Assembly: GCF_029871235.1 (NCBI RefSeq)
Contig: NZ_SSOM01000083.1
Span: forward strand, 1-64,000
DNA length: 64,000 nucleotides
Direction: 5' to 3'
Origin: Pseudomonas sp. BN411
Lineage (GTDB): Bacteria; Pseudomonadota; Gammaproteobacteria; Pseudomonadales; Pseudomonadaceae
Below are positions 8,691-16,794 of this stretch, one piece after another. The notes under the pieces are model-generated. The model saw only the letters and a program-made list of their open reading frames with translations. It was not told the origin of the DNA and made no database searches. The position numbers and the translations under genes are program-made. Position 1 is the stretch's first letter; each line of letters opens with the position of its first letter.

Positions 8691-10061
8691 ATGAACGCCA
8701 AGGCAGCTCTTCGTTTTGCACAATGCCTGCCAATGATCGCCATATTCCATACAGCAAATGCAACTGATGTGATGCGCCTTGAGGGCTTCGGACCCATTTC
8801 CCGATCCATGGGAGGGACAGCCATGGCGTTTGATATCGGAACAGCAGGCATGATGAGCAACCCAGCCACTCTCTCCTTGGGCGAGGAAGGCAGCCGATTG
8901 AGCATTGGCGTCGACCTGCTTCAACCGGATATCAGCACTCGCAATCTCGATTCTGGTGAAACTGCCGAAAGCAAAAATAAGTCAAAGAATCGTGGACCTT
9001 ATTATGCGCCGCAGATTGCATACACCTATCGCGGAGAACGCTGGGCGCTTGGTATCGGTACCTTTGCTCAAGGCGGAGTCGGTACCGAGTATGGCAATGA
9101 TAGTTTCCTTTCAGACGATGGAAATAGTCAGCCCACAGGGCTAGATAGTAGTAGTCGACTGCTCGTCCTCAATATTCCATTCGCTTTCAGCTTCGATGTA
9201 ACCGATGAGTTGACTGTAGGCGCCAGTCTGGATGCCATGTGGATGGGCATGAACTTGAACATGATGTTTGCGAGGAACCAAGTTGGCGCCCTCATCGGAG
9301 ACGGTCGCGTTAGCGGTTCATTATTACCAGTTTTAGGTGCATTGCCAGCGCTTGATGGTGCTCATATTAGCTTCAGCCGAGCGGAACCCATTGCCAGCGG
9401 CGCCGACGCGTGGGGATACGGTGGGCGTATTGGCGTGCTGTGGAGAGCTACCACGTCCACTAATGTCGGACTTGCTTATAACTTCGCCAGCGAAATGGGC
9501 GACTTGGAAGGCGACGCGACGGTCACTGCGATCGATAGTGTCGTAGGGAAAATTTCTCTCCCTGGAAAGATCAAGATTAAAGACTTCCAGATGCCGGCAT
9601 CATTGAGCCTAGGAGTCGCACACGAAGTGAACGACAGGTGGTTAATCGCCGTCGACGTTTCTCGCGTGTTCTGGAAAGACGTAATGAAAGACATTAACGT
9701 CGCCTTCAACAGCGATAGTGGTGGTGACCTCAATCTGAAATTTCCGCAGAACTATCATAATCAGACCATTGTCGGGCTGGGAACTAGCTATCGAATCAAC
9801 AACTGGACCCTACGATTAGGGTATAGGCAGGCAACAGAAGCTGCCCCTAGCAACCTACTATTTGCAAGCTTACCGGTAACACCTACCCGACATGCATCGG
9901 CAGGTATTTCGTATGACCTGGGATACGGCTCCATCGACCTCGCGTACTCTCATGCATTCACAGCAACCACTACCAATCGTTCCCTACCCAATGCCCCAGT
10001 GCCGATTCGCAATAGCCATGGCCAAGATAATTTAGTTTTTTCGTATACCCATCGTTTCTGA
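8691..10061 (+). CDS. FadL/TodX/XylN-family outer membrane hydrocarbon channel
   Basis: The 456-residue precursor has a signal peptide ending near HTANA, then a FadL-type mature start with GFGPISRSMGGTAMAFD. The NPA signature of the hatch domain appears in MMSNPATLSL, and the C-terminus (FSYTHRF) is a beta strand ending in phenylalanine. FadL relatives TodX and XylN move hydrophobic aromatics across the outer membrane. It lies beside the meta-cleavage genes, convergent with the cysteine-less MhpF paralogue. This position suggests uptake of the aromatic substrate of that pathway, though the sequence does not reveal which one. Confidence 0.88.
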   Translation: MNAKAALRFAQCLPMIAIFHTANATDVMRLEGFGPISRSMGGTAMAFDIGTAGMMSNPATLSLGEEGSRLSIGVDLLQPDISTRNLDSGETAESKNKSKNRGPYYAPQIAYTYRGERWALGIGTFAQGGVGTEYGNDSFLSDDGNSQPTGLDSSSRLLVLNIPFAFSFDVTDELTVGASLDAMWMGMNLNMMFARNQVGALIGDGRVSGSLLPVLGALPALDGAHISFSRAEPIASGADAWGYGGRIGVLWRATTSTNVGLAYNFASEMGDLEGDATVTAIDSVVGKISLPGKIKIKDFQMPASLSLGVAHEVNDRWLIAVDVSRVFWKDVMKDINVAFNSDSGGDLNLKFPQNYHNQTIVGLGTSYRINNWTLRLGYRQATEAAPSNLLFASLPVTPTRHASAGISYDLGYGSIDLAYSHAFTATTTNRSLPNAPVPIRNSHGQDNLVFSYTHRF

Positions 10062-10087
10062 AGCATACGTTGTTCGGCTTCTTTTTT
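10060..10087 (+). terminator. Weak intrinsic terminator after the FadL gene
   Basis: GAAGC at 10060-10064 pairs with GCTTC at 10077-10081 and is followed by six T residues. The stem is only 5 bp with a 12-base loop, so the call is tentative. It would end the FadL transcript. Confidence 0.35.
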
Positions 10088-10116
10088 GCGTAGCGCCGCC
10101 ACCACAAACCGACAGC

Positions 10117-10205
10117 TCGCTGAAGCATATCGTGATCAATCTGGGCGGCAAGAACACCCACTACGCTAGAACGCAGGGCGAACACTGAATTAAGCGTGAC
10201 GGGCG
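10117..10205 (+). pseudogene. Decayed LysR-gene fragment, related to the regulator at 5178
   Basis: About 85 bases match the segment around 5768-5852 of the LysR gene. Both share CATATCGTGATCAATCTGG or near-identical bases and the GGCGGCAAGA run. Translation gives KHIVINLGGKNTHYARTQGEH then a stop and IKRD, against KHIVINLGGKTTHYDRALDEHGIKRE in the intact protein. No upstream or downstream part of a LysR gene is present. This is a remnant of a deleted LysR gene or of a rearrangement, located between the FadL gene and the MhpF paralogue. Confidence 0.85.
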
Positions 10206-10232
10206 AATGCACCAAGCTCCGAAGAGGTTCGG

Positions 10233-11138
10233 CTATGTGGGCAGAACGTCAAAATCGGAGGACACGCGGCCAATCGACTTGATCCTGTCCACGAGTGCCT
10301 CTGCAGAATGGACTGCCGAGCTCACCATGATCTCTTCGTCTGCGAAACCGACGGGCAAAGTATTCCCCCCCTCACTGCTTGAAACACCAAAAGTAATCAG
10401 GTTTCCTTCGAAATATGGGCCACTGATCAGACGGTACCCCGGCACATATCGCCGCACCTTTCCAATCATGCGTTGTACCGATTCAACAATATCGTCTCGC
10501 CTCGGTTCGCTTTCGACGATGCAGCTGATGACAGCGCTAGATCCCAGATTGGGTTTGACTATCGCGTGCACCTTCCCGTGTTTGGCCCCCCCGACACGAA
10601 TCAAGGCCCCGACGGTTGCGTTAGCAAGTGTCTCAGTGCTTTCGCATGTCATGGATGCTGGAGTGACGTTTATAACGACCTCCGCGTAATCCACATCCTG
10701 TACCAGGGAGATCGCATTGACGATGGGAACAGCTGCCTGGCTGGTGGCGGTGGCCAATTGAAGGTGCTGCAGACCGTTCGCGATCAACTTCGGAAGATTC
10801 AATGCAGGAATACAATGCACCCCATCGCCGGTGGATGCCAAACCAACTGTGGTCACTCCCAAGGCATTGAGGCTACGAGAGGCCTCATCATGCCCAGCAC
10901 CTTGGGCAGCGTTGAATGCGATCTGCACACCATCTTCGACGACGTGAGGCAGAAAACCACGCACGCCTTGATGGGTGACCTTGAGCCCCAAGCCTTTAGC
11001 TTCAGAAAGGTACTGGGATTGAGGATCCGTCCCTATCAACCAGACGGGGTCCAGCAGGGGGCTAAGCCGCAACCTGTGGACCAGGTCCATTCCAATGCTG
11101 CTGGAGCCGATCACCGCGCATTTCACTTTCTCATTCAT
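10233..11138 (-). CDS. MhpF-like acetaldehyde dehydrogenase paralogue lacking the catalytic cysteine
   Basis: This 301-residue protein aligns along its whole length with acylating acetaldehyde dehydrogenases (DmpF/MhpF/XylQ), including the paralogue at 13999-14913. The active-site segment differs. The paralogue has [18 protein letters not shown] with Cys130; this protein has LATATSQAAVPIVNAIS, placing Ala131 at the cysteine position. The N-terminal nucleotide-binding loop is GSSSIG rather than GSGNIG. Without the nucleophile it should not form the thioester intermediate. It could be a structural or regulatory partner of the aldolase or dehydrogenase, an enzyme with another chemistry, or a decaying duplicate. 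The frame is open to full length, which argues against simple decay. It is last in the minus-strand meta cluster, 165 bases beyond the ferredoxin gene. Confidence 0.85.
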   Translation of the reverse strand: MNEKVKCAVIGSSSIGMDLVHRLRLSPLLDPVWLIGTDPQSQYLSEAKGLGLKVTHQGVRGFLPHVVEDGVQIAFNAAQGAGHDEASRSLNALGVTTVGLASTGDGVHCIPALNLPKLIANGLQHLQLATATSQAAVPIVNAISLVQDVDYAEVVINVTPASMTCESTETLANATVGALIRVGGAKHGKVHAIVKPNLGSSAVISCIVESEPRRDDIVESVQRMIGKVRRYVPGYRLISGPYFEGNLITFGVSSSEGGNTLPVGFADEEIMVSSAVHSAEALVDRIKSIGRVSSDFDVLPT

Positions 11139-11303
11139 GATCCAAGTCCCACTTGAGTAGCCACCTGGCCATTTGCCTGGCTATAGCTTTGGTGCCGGCA
11201 AGCCTGCGAAGGGTCAGAAGCTGGTAGAGAATCGATAAATTCGCTCGACCTGCTTCGCGCGCTCAACGTCGTTTGTGATCCCTTCGTTTGTGGTCCCGTA
11301 GGC

Positions 11304-11660
11304 TCACCCCGTAGTCCGTGCTCCGGTAACAGTTGGAAAAGTGGTCTCTCGCTCACGCACGCGAACCACTGCTTTTCTGATTTTCCCCACGACGGTGAGG
11401 CGTAGATCGCTCTCCGCCACGATGCAACACGCCAGGGCAACTCCATCGAGCTGTTCCTCCGCGCTGACATGTTGTCGGCTCATCTGTCGAGCCTGGTACT
11501 GACCTTGAATGACTCGGACCTTACACACCCCGCAGCCACCACCACGACAACCCGCGGGAATCCCCTTGCGTCCCAGGCGCGTCATTCCACTAAGAACGCT
11601 TTCCCGATCGGTGCAGGAGAAGCGGTCTCCCGTATCCACGATCAAAACCTCATGGCCCAT
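11304..11660 (-). CDS. xylT: XylT-type 2Fe-2S ferredoxin
   Basis: The 118-residue protein is a plant-type 2Fe-2S ferredoxin. The cluster-binding cysteines are in GCRGGGCGVCKV (C-x4-C-x2-C), with the distal ligand in LACC. XylT and its relatives in meta-cleavage operons reduce the oxidised active-site iron of catechol 2,3-dioxygenase and so reactivate it. Here the dioxygenase gene is on the other strand at 25529. The ATG at 11660 overlaps the end of the tautomerase gene by 11 bases, indicating translational coupling. The C-terminal tail (about 15 residues after VRVRE) is longer than the minimal family core. The XylT role is assigned from domain and context. Confidence 0.82.
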   Translation of the reverse strand: MGHEVLIVDTGDRFSCTDRESVLSGMTRLGRKGIPAGCRGGGCGVCKVRVIQGQYQARQMSRQHVSAEEQLDGVALACCIVAESDLRLTVVGKIRKAVVRVRERETTFPTVTGARTTG

Positions 11661-12081
11661 GAGCAGGCTCTCCGGCCGCGCGAACTGCCAATTCATCAGC
11701 CCTCTGCAGACTTGCCGGAACACCTGCAATCGACCAATCCTCGGGGGCAATACGTTGGCATCGACCCCGCACAACATCGCGTCGTACCGCCAGATGCTTG
11801 ACCAACAACTCAGTGAAGCCTTCCGCCAACTGATGGCGCTGCTCGACGGAGCGGCCATCGAGAACGAAGAAGTCAAAGAATGGTGCGTGCATACCAGTTG
11901 CCGCGCATAAAGACCCCGCCGCGGCGAAATGGCGCGAGTCGTGCCATGTGATGAATGCACGTACACGTTCGATGGGAGATTGCAGAACCTTCGCGTAGAG
12001 CTGCGAGGCTTCAACGAGCAAGAGCTCGCATTGTTCGCCGGTACTTTCGCCGGCTAGTAGATGGAAATTCACGATGGGCAT
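11650..12081 (-). CDS. Tautomerase-superfamily protein, about 140 residues
   Basis: After removal of Met1 the protein begins PIVNFHLLAGE, giving the N-terminal proline that is the catalytic base of the tautomerase superfamily. It is 143 residues long and has two halves resembling fused 4-OT-like beta-alpha-beta units, the size class of MSAD, cis-CaaD or 5-carboxymethyl-2-hydroxymuconate isomerase. The second half contains FFDFFVLDGRSVEQRHQLAEG. The ATG at 12081 is chosen to give Pro at position 2. It lies between the SDR and ferredoxin genes and supplements the short 4-OT at 14910. A role in tautomerising a substituted 2-hydroxymuconate is plausible but not shown. Confidence 0.75.
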   Translation of the reverse strand: MPIVNFHLLAGESTGEQCELLLVEASQLYAKVLQSPIERVRAFITWHDSRHFAAAGSLCAATGMHAPFFDFFVLDGRSVEQRHQLAEGFTELLVKHLAVRRDVVRGRCQRIAPEDWSIAGVPASLQRADELAVRAAGEPAHGP

Positions 12082-12138
12082 GACTGTTCTCCTTGTTGTT
12101 ATCGATGCCAGGCGGCGCAACCGATGTGGAGAAGGAAA

Positions 12139-12894
12139 CTAGGGCAGTCCTCGTCGGCGACCGGAGTCAAGCATCACGGCAGATCCCGACATTGCAGTAG
12201 CTTCAGGAGCCAGCAGCATGCTGATAGCCCAGGCCACCTGCTCGGGCGTGGTCAAAGCACCAAGGGACGATTCCGCACGTATTTCCTCCAGCACAGCATC
12301 AACACTCACGCCTCGCTGCGCCGCACGGTCTGCCGCGACACGATGCAGTCGCTCGGTATCCGCGGGACCCGGGGCAACCAGATGGGAGGTAATGCCACGC
12401 GGGCCGTAAGCCAGACTGAGCTGCCGGTTGAGATTGGCAAGGGCTGCATTGGCGACTCCTGCCGCCGCCGCATAGGCACTAGGCTCGAAGCCATAGTGCC
12501 CACCAATGGCGACCAGGCGTGAACCTGGTTGCAGAAAGTCGTCTACTGCTCGCACCAGGCGCAACATGCCGCCAACCTTGATGTTAACTGCGGAGTTCAA
12601 CGCGCTTACCGAGGCATCCAGCACCCCTCCAGCAACTGCTACGCCAGGTCCATGGACGACCATGCGGACGGGGCAGTTCAGGGAAGTTCGAATGACTTCG
12701 ATTGCACTGTCGTCTCCGATATCAGCTTCACAAGGTCTGACCTGTGAATATCGATCCGCTAGCGAATTGAGGCTTTCGCTGCTGCGAGCCACGGCGATGA
12801 TATCGAGGCCACTGGCACATAGCCTTGAGACGATGGCTTGTCCGAAAGCACCTGTGGCGCCGACGATTACCGCGACTTCATTGGTCGAATTCAT
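12139..12894 (-). CDS. SDR-fold protein with altered active site
   Basis: The 251-residue protein has the Rossmann start VAVIVGATGAFGQAIV and the family-like C-terminal segment GITSHLVAPGPADTE. The catalytic residues of classical short-chain dehydrogenases are not all present. The Ser region reads VAIGGHYGFE and the YxxxK motif reads YAAAA, so the Ser and Lys are missing. The NNAG motif is replaced by HGPG. The ATG at 12894 has GGAG 7 bases upstream. It lies 55 bases downstream of mhpE in the meta operon. It may bind NAD(P) without acting as an ordinary reductase, or use other residues; the function is unknown. Confidence 0.75.
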   Translation of the reverse strand: MNSTNEVAVIVGATGAFGQAIVSRLCASGLDIIAVARSSESLNSLADRYSQVRPCEADIGDDSAIEVIRTSLNCPVRMVVHGPGVAVAGGVLDASVSALNSAVNIKVGGMLRLVRAVDDFLQPGSRLVAIGGHYGFEPSAYAAAAGVANAALANLNRQLSLAYGPRGITSHLVAPGPADTERLHRVAADRAAQRGVSVDAVLEEIRAESSLGALTTPEQVAWAISMLLAPEATAMSGSAVMLDSGRRRGLP

Positions 12895-12949
12895 GAGCAC
12901 TCCGCTACTCGAGAAAACGCCGAGCAGATACTTCTGCTCGGCGGACGCA

Positions 12950-13999
12950 TCAGGCGCTCTTGAGCAAGCCACGCTCCTTGGCCATCGTCATCGCAGTATC
13001 GAGGATCATGTCTTCCTGACCACCGATCATCTTCTTGCGGCCAAGCTCAACCAGAATGTCGCGCGCCGAAACGCCGAAGCGTTCTGCCGCTCGTTTCGCA
13101 TGCAGCAGGAAGGTCGAATACACGCCGGCGTAACCCAGCGTCAGAGACTCGCGATCAACACGCACCAGGTGATCCATCATGGGAACGATGATGTCCTCGG
13201 CCACATCCATCAGCTTGAACAGGTCCACGCCGGTGTCGATGCCCATGCGCTCGCAAACAGCGGCGAATACCTCAAGAGGAGTGTTGCCAGCCCCCGCTCC
13301 CAGCCCAGCTACCGAACCGTCGATCCGGGTGGCGCCAGCTTCAATGGCTGCAATGGAATTCGCGACGCCCATGCCCAGGTTGTGGTGCCCGTGGAACCCG
13401 ATCTCGGTTTCGGGATTGAGCACATCACGAAGAGCCTCGACCCGTGCCTTGACGTCCTCCGGCAGCATGTATCCGGCCGAGTCAGTGACGTAAACGGTCT
13501 GCGCCCCATAGGACTCCATCAATTTCCCCTGCTGGGCGATGCCTGCAGGATCGTTGAGGTGGGCCATCATCAGGAATCCGGTAGTGTCCATTCCCAGCTT
13601 TCGAGCGAAGGCGATGTGTTGCGGAGAGGTGTCTGCCTCGGTGCAATGAGTGGCCACGTGAACGCTGCGTGCGCCGCAATCGTAGGCGGACTCGAGTTCC
13701 TTCATCGTGCCGAGACCTGGGATCAGCAGTACCGAGACTTTCGCCTGGGTCATCCGAGATGCGACAGCGCTGATGTATTCCTCATTGCTGTGCAGGGCGA
13801 AGCCATGCTGCAGCGAGTTCCCACCGAGACCGCCGCCGTGGGTCACCTGGATGTACGGAATGCCGGAGTCATCCATTGCAGTGGCAACCTTGATCATCTG
13901 ATCGACGCTGATCTGCTCGCGCTTGGCGTGCATGCCGTCACGCAGGCACATGTCGTGGAGAATGACCTTGCGGCCTTTGAGGCTGATGGGCTGACTCAT
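12950..13999 (-). CDS. mhpE: 4-hydroxy-2-oxovalerate aldolase
   Basis: This 349-residue enzyme (MhpE/DmpG/XylK) splits 4-hydroxy-2-oxovalerate into pyruvate and acetaldehyde. It shows the DRE-TIM metallolyase start [16 protein letters not shown] with the metal-binding Asp, and the [14 protein letters not shown] segment carrying the metal-binding histidines. The C-terminal domain that contacts the dehydrogenase is present. The ATG overlaps the mhpF stop codon by one base (TAATG), fitting the channelled aldolase-dehydrogenase complex known for this family. It belongs to the dmpC-led minus-strand operon. Confidence 0.95.
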   Translation of the reverse strand: MSQPISLKGRKVILHDMCLRDGMHAKREQISVDQMIKVATAMDDSGIPYIQVTHGGGLGGNSLQHGFALHSNEEYISAVASRMTQAKVSVLLIPGLGTMKELESAYDCGARSVHVATHCTEADTSPQHIAFARKLGMDTTGFLMMAHLNDPAGIAQQGKLMESYGAQTVYVTDSAGYMLPEDVKARVEALRDVLNPETEIGFHGHHNLGMGVANSIAAIEAGATRIDGSVAGLGAGAGNTPLEVFAAVCERMGIDTGVDLFKLMDVAEDIIVPMMDHLVRVDRESLTLGYAGVYSTFLLHAKRAAERFGVSARDILVELGRKKMIGGQEDMILDTAMTMAKERGLLKSA

Positions 14000-14913
14000 T
14001 ATGCGACCTCCACAGTGGGCAACTGGAGCTTTCCGGCAAGGATTTCTTCGGCGAACATTTCCGCTGTGCGCGTCGCGGCCGCGGTCATGATGTCGAGGTT
14101 TCCAGCGTAAGTCGGCAGGTAGTCACCAAGCCCTGCAACCTCGAGGAACACTGAGACCTTGTTGCCATCGAAGAGCGGGCCATTGACCAGCCGGTAGCCC
14201 GGAACATACTTCTGCACCTCGCCGATCATCTGCAGAATCGACGCGGTCACGCGCTCTTGGTCAGGCTCATCGTCGGTCAGGCAGTAGATCGTGTTGCGCA
14301 TGATCAACGGCGGCTCAGCCGGGTTGATGATGGCCAGGGCCTTACCCTTGCGCGCACCACCGACTGCCTCGATAGCGCTGGAGGTCGTGTAGGTGAACTC
14401 ATCCAGATTCGCGCGGGTACCTGGCCCTACGGACTTGGACGACAGGCTAGCGACGATCTCCGCATAACCCACGCTTTGGATACGTGAAACGGCATTGACG
14501 ATGGGAATGGTTGCCTGGCCGGCACACGAAATCATGTTGACGTTCGCTACCTGTTTCTGGGTGTGCTCGCTCAGGTTCACCGGGGGCACGCACAGCGGAC
14601 CGATAGCAGCCGGCGTCAGGTCGATCATCAGAACACCCAGCGCATTGAGCTTGCGGCTGTTCTCGGCGTGCACATAGGCACTGGTAGCGTCGAAGGCGAT
14701 CTGGATATTGTCCTCCAGAACGTGGGGCAGCAGACCGTCGACACCTTCCGAGGTCGTCTTCAAGCCCATGTCTCGAGCTCGTTTAAGACCTTCTGACTCC
14801 GGGTCGATACCTACCATCCAGACCGGCTCAAGCACCGGGCTGCGCATGATCTTGTAGATCAAATCGGTACCGATGTTGCCCGAGCCGATCAACGCACAAC
14901 GGATCTTCTTCAT
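13999..14913 (-). CDS. mhpF: Acetaldehyde dehydrogenase (acylating), catalytic copy
   Basis: The 304-residue protein (MhpF/DmpF/XylQ) turns acetaldehyde, NAD+ and CoA into acetyl-CoA. It has the nucleotide loop IGSGNIG and the nucleophile Cys130 in [11 protein letters not shown]. The ATG at 14913 overlaps the 4-OT stop as ATGA; a longer in-frame start would overlap the tautomerase gene extensively and is rejected. It is followed with a one-base overlap by mhpE, its partner in the bifunctional complex. It differs from the paralogue at 10233-11138 by keeping the catalytic cysteine. Confidence 0.95.
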   Translation of the reverse strand: MKKIRCALIGSGNIGTDLIYKIMRSPVLEPVWMVGIDPESEGLKRARDMGLKTTSEGVDGLLPHVLEDNIQIAFDATSAYVHAENSRKLNALGVLMIDLTPAAIGPLCVPPVNLSEHTQKQVANVNMISCAGQATIPIVNAVSRIQSVGYAEIVASLSSKSVGPGTRANLDEFTYTTSSAIEAVGGARKGKALAIINPAEPPLIMRNTIYCLTDDEPDQERVTASILQMIGEVQKYVPGYRLVNGPLFDGNKVSVFLEVAGLGDYLPTYAGNLDIMTAAATRTAEMFAEEILAGKLQLPTVEVA

Positions 14914-15119
14914 TTCGCCTGCCCCTGCAGCGCATCGCGCTGCATCTTGTTCAAACCAGCGACATAGAACTCGTCGTGGCGGTGTTCGGTAATCAGGATC
15001 CGGACCGTGTCCGGGTTGCATGGAAGGCTCTCGCTAACAGCCTTGGTCACAGCTGCAGCGACGCGGCTTTTCTGCTCGGCGGTGCGCCCCTCGACGAGGT
15101 GCATTTCGATAATGGGCAT
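14910..15119 (-). CDS. xylH: 4-oxalocrotonate tautomerase
   Basis: The 69-residue protein begins [17 protein letters not shown]. It has the catalytic Pro1 after Met removal, Arg11 in the EGR segment and an Arg in VRILITE matching Arg39 of the Pseudomonas TOL enzyme. 4-OT converts 2-hydroxymuconate (enol) into 2-oxo-3-hexenedioate in the oxalocrotonate branch. The protein is a few residues longer at the C-terminus than the 62-residue TOL enzyme. A GGAG motif is 8 bases before the start, and the stop overlaps the mhpF start. Confidence 0.93.
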   Translation of the reverse strand: MPIIEMHLVEGRTAEQKSRVAAAVTKAVSESLPCNPDTVRILITEHRHDEFYVAGLNKMQRDALQGQAK

Positions 15120-15136
15120 GACTTCTCCTGGAGGCC

Positions 15137-15940
15137 TTACTCGATAAAACGCATGGAAACGCTGCCCAGTTCCTGGAAGCGTGCAATGACGTTGTCGCCG
15201 GGTTTCACTGCGACGGCTTCGGTGATTCCACCACTCATCACAAAGCTGCCGGCTGGCAGCGTCTCTCCCAGTTCGGAAAGAATGTTGACCAGCATCGCCA
15301 CAGCCTCTGCCGGATGCCCGAGCACTGCTGCACTCGCTCCCATGCCGACGATTTCGCCGTTCTTCTCCATCACCACGCCCAGTGTGCGCAGGTCCAGTTC
15401 ATCGACCTTGCGGGCACGACCGCCGCCGACAAATCGGGCGGAGGAACCGTTGTCAGCGATCACGCTGGGAAGATCGAATTTGAAGCCGGAGAAGCGTGAA
15501 TCAATGATTTCCACTGCAGGCAACACATAGTCGGTGGCGGCCAGCACATCGGCGACAGTGCAATTCGGGCCTTCAAGTCCTTCCTTGAGGACAAAGGCAA
15601 CCTCGCACTCCACACGGGGATGGACCAAGTCGGAGGTCTTGATCTGCGAGTTCTCCGGACGCGCCATGCGGTCGGTCAGAAAACCGATGGAGGGCACGTT
15701 AACGCCCATCTGCTGCATCTTGGCCCTGGAGGTCAGTCCTGCCTTCCAGCCGACGAGACGATGCCCCTTCGCCTTGAAGCGGCGCAGCAACTCCAACTGC
15801 ACGGCGTAGCCGTCAGCAATCGACATCTGGGGGTATTCATCGGTCAATTTGCGAATCGAATAGGCGTGCGTCTGAGCCCCCTCGACACGCTCACAAAGAC
15901 GCACGATGTCCTCGCGGGACAGTGTCAGTTGTGCGCTCAT
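15137..15940 (-). CDS. dmpH: 4-oxalocrotonate decarboxylase
   Basis: The 267-residue protein decarboxylates 2-oxo-3-hexenedioate to 2-hydroxypenta-2,4-dienoate (DmpH/XylI/NahK). It belongs to the FAH-like hydratase/decarboxylase family and shows the metal-site segments HPRVECEVAFVL and EIIDSRFSGFKFDL. The GASAAVLGHPAEAVAML and GSFVMSGGITEAV segments are close to known decarboxylases and separate it from the hydratase encoded next to it. The ATG at 15940 has GGAGG upstream and overlaps the dmpE stop as ATGA. The two enzymes form a complex in known pathways, which the coupling supports. Confidence 0.92.
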   Translation of the reverse strand: MSAQLTLSREDIVRLCERVEGAQTHAYSIRKLTDEYPQMSIADGYAVQLELLRRFKAKGHRLVGWKAGLTSRAKMQQMGVNVPSIGFLTDRMARPENSQIKTSDLVHPRVECEVAFVLKEGLEGPNCTVADVLAATDYVLPAVEIIDSRFSGFKFDLPSVIADNGSSARFVGGGRARKVDELDLRTLGVVMEKNGEIVGMGASAAVLGHPAEAVAMLVNILSELGETLPAGSFVMSGGITEAVAVKPGDNVIARFQELGSVSMRFIE

Positions 15941-16734
15941 ACTGCACTCCTCCCGGTAAACTTCGCCCTGCAGCTGCCAAGACCACCCACGGTACATACC
16001 AGTTCGTCACCGTCGGCGATGGGTACCAGGGCAGATTGCGAGCCCGAAAGAATCACCTCTCCCGCTTTGAACGGAATCCCCAGCTCTCCCAAGGTGTTGG
16101 CCAACCAGGCGACCGCATTGGCTGGAGACCCTTGCACGGCAGCACCAACGCCGGTGGAGAACAGCTCGCCGTTCTTCTCCAGCACCATGCCGGCCAATGT
16201 CAGGTCGAGCTCTCGCGGATCACCTCTGTCATTCCCCAGCACATACACGCCACAGGAAGCGTTGTCCGCGACGGTGTCCTGGATCTTGATCTGCCAATCC
16301 GTGATGCGCGAATCGACAATCTCGAAGCACGGCACTACGTAATCAGTTGCCCGGATCACATCCATTGCGGTGATCCCCGGCCCAACCAGGTCATGCTTAA
16401 GAACGAAAGCGAGTTCGGCCTCGGCCTTCGGTTGGATGAGGGTACCAAGGTCAATCTCATCACCCTCCTGGTACACCATGCCGGAGGTGAGAATGCCGAA
16501 GTCCGGTTGAAAAACCCCGAGGAAGTCCTGAACAGGCTTGCTGGTGACGCCGATTTTCTTACCCACCACGGTCTCGCCGGCGGCAAGTCGACGCGCAACG
16601 TAACGCTGCTGAATGCGGTAAGCATCCTCGATGGTTATCTCGGGCTCACGCTGCAGTAACGGGGGAACTGTGCGACGAGAGACGAACGCTTCGTAGAGCT
16701 CGTCGCCGTATTGCTCGATCTTGTTGTCGTTCAT
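15937..16734 (-). CDS. dmpE: 2-oxopent-4-enoate (2-hydroxypentadienoate) hydratase
   Basis: The 265-residue protein (DmpE/XylJ/MhpD) adds water to 2-hydroxypenta-2,4-dienoate to give 4-hydroxy-2-oxovalerate. Diagnostic segments are GKKIGVTSK, QPKAEAELAFVL with metal-binding acidic residues, CFEIVDSRITDWQIKIQDTVADNASCG and AGEVILSGS. It lies between dmpC and dmpH in the minus-strand operon. The start has only a weak ribosome-binding site, and translation may depend on upstream dmpC. Its product feeds MhpE. Confidence 0.93.
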   Translation of the reverse strand: MNDNKIEQYGDELYEAFVSRRTVPPLLQREPEITIEDAYRIQQRYVARRLAAGETVVGKKIGVTSKPVQDFLGVFQPDFGILTSGMVYQEGDEIDLGTLIQPKAEAELAFVLKHDLVGPGITAMDVIRATDYVVPCFEIVDSRITDWQIKIQDTVADNASCGVYVLGNDRGDPRELDLTLAGMVLEKNGELFSTGVGAAVQGSPANAVAWLANTLGELGIPFKAGEVILSGSQSALVPIADGDELVCTVGGLGSCRAKFTGRSAV

Positions 16735-16794
16735 GGTTTTCTCACAGGACGGCGGAAGTCGGACGCCGCATGAAGCGGCGCCCTAAAAGGCGAT

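Noticed and set aside
12506-14110. Long plus-strand open frame of 534 codons
   Set aside because: It lies opposite the SDR, mhpE and mhpF genes, which have clear family motifs. The frame is a by-product of GC-rich codon use.
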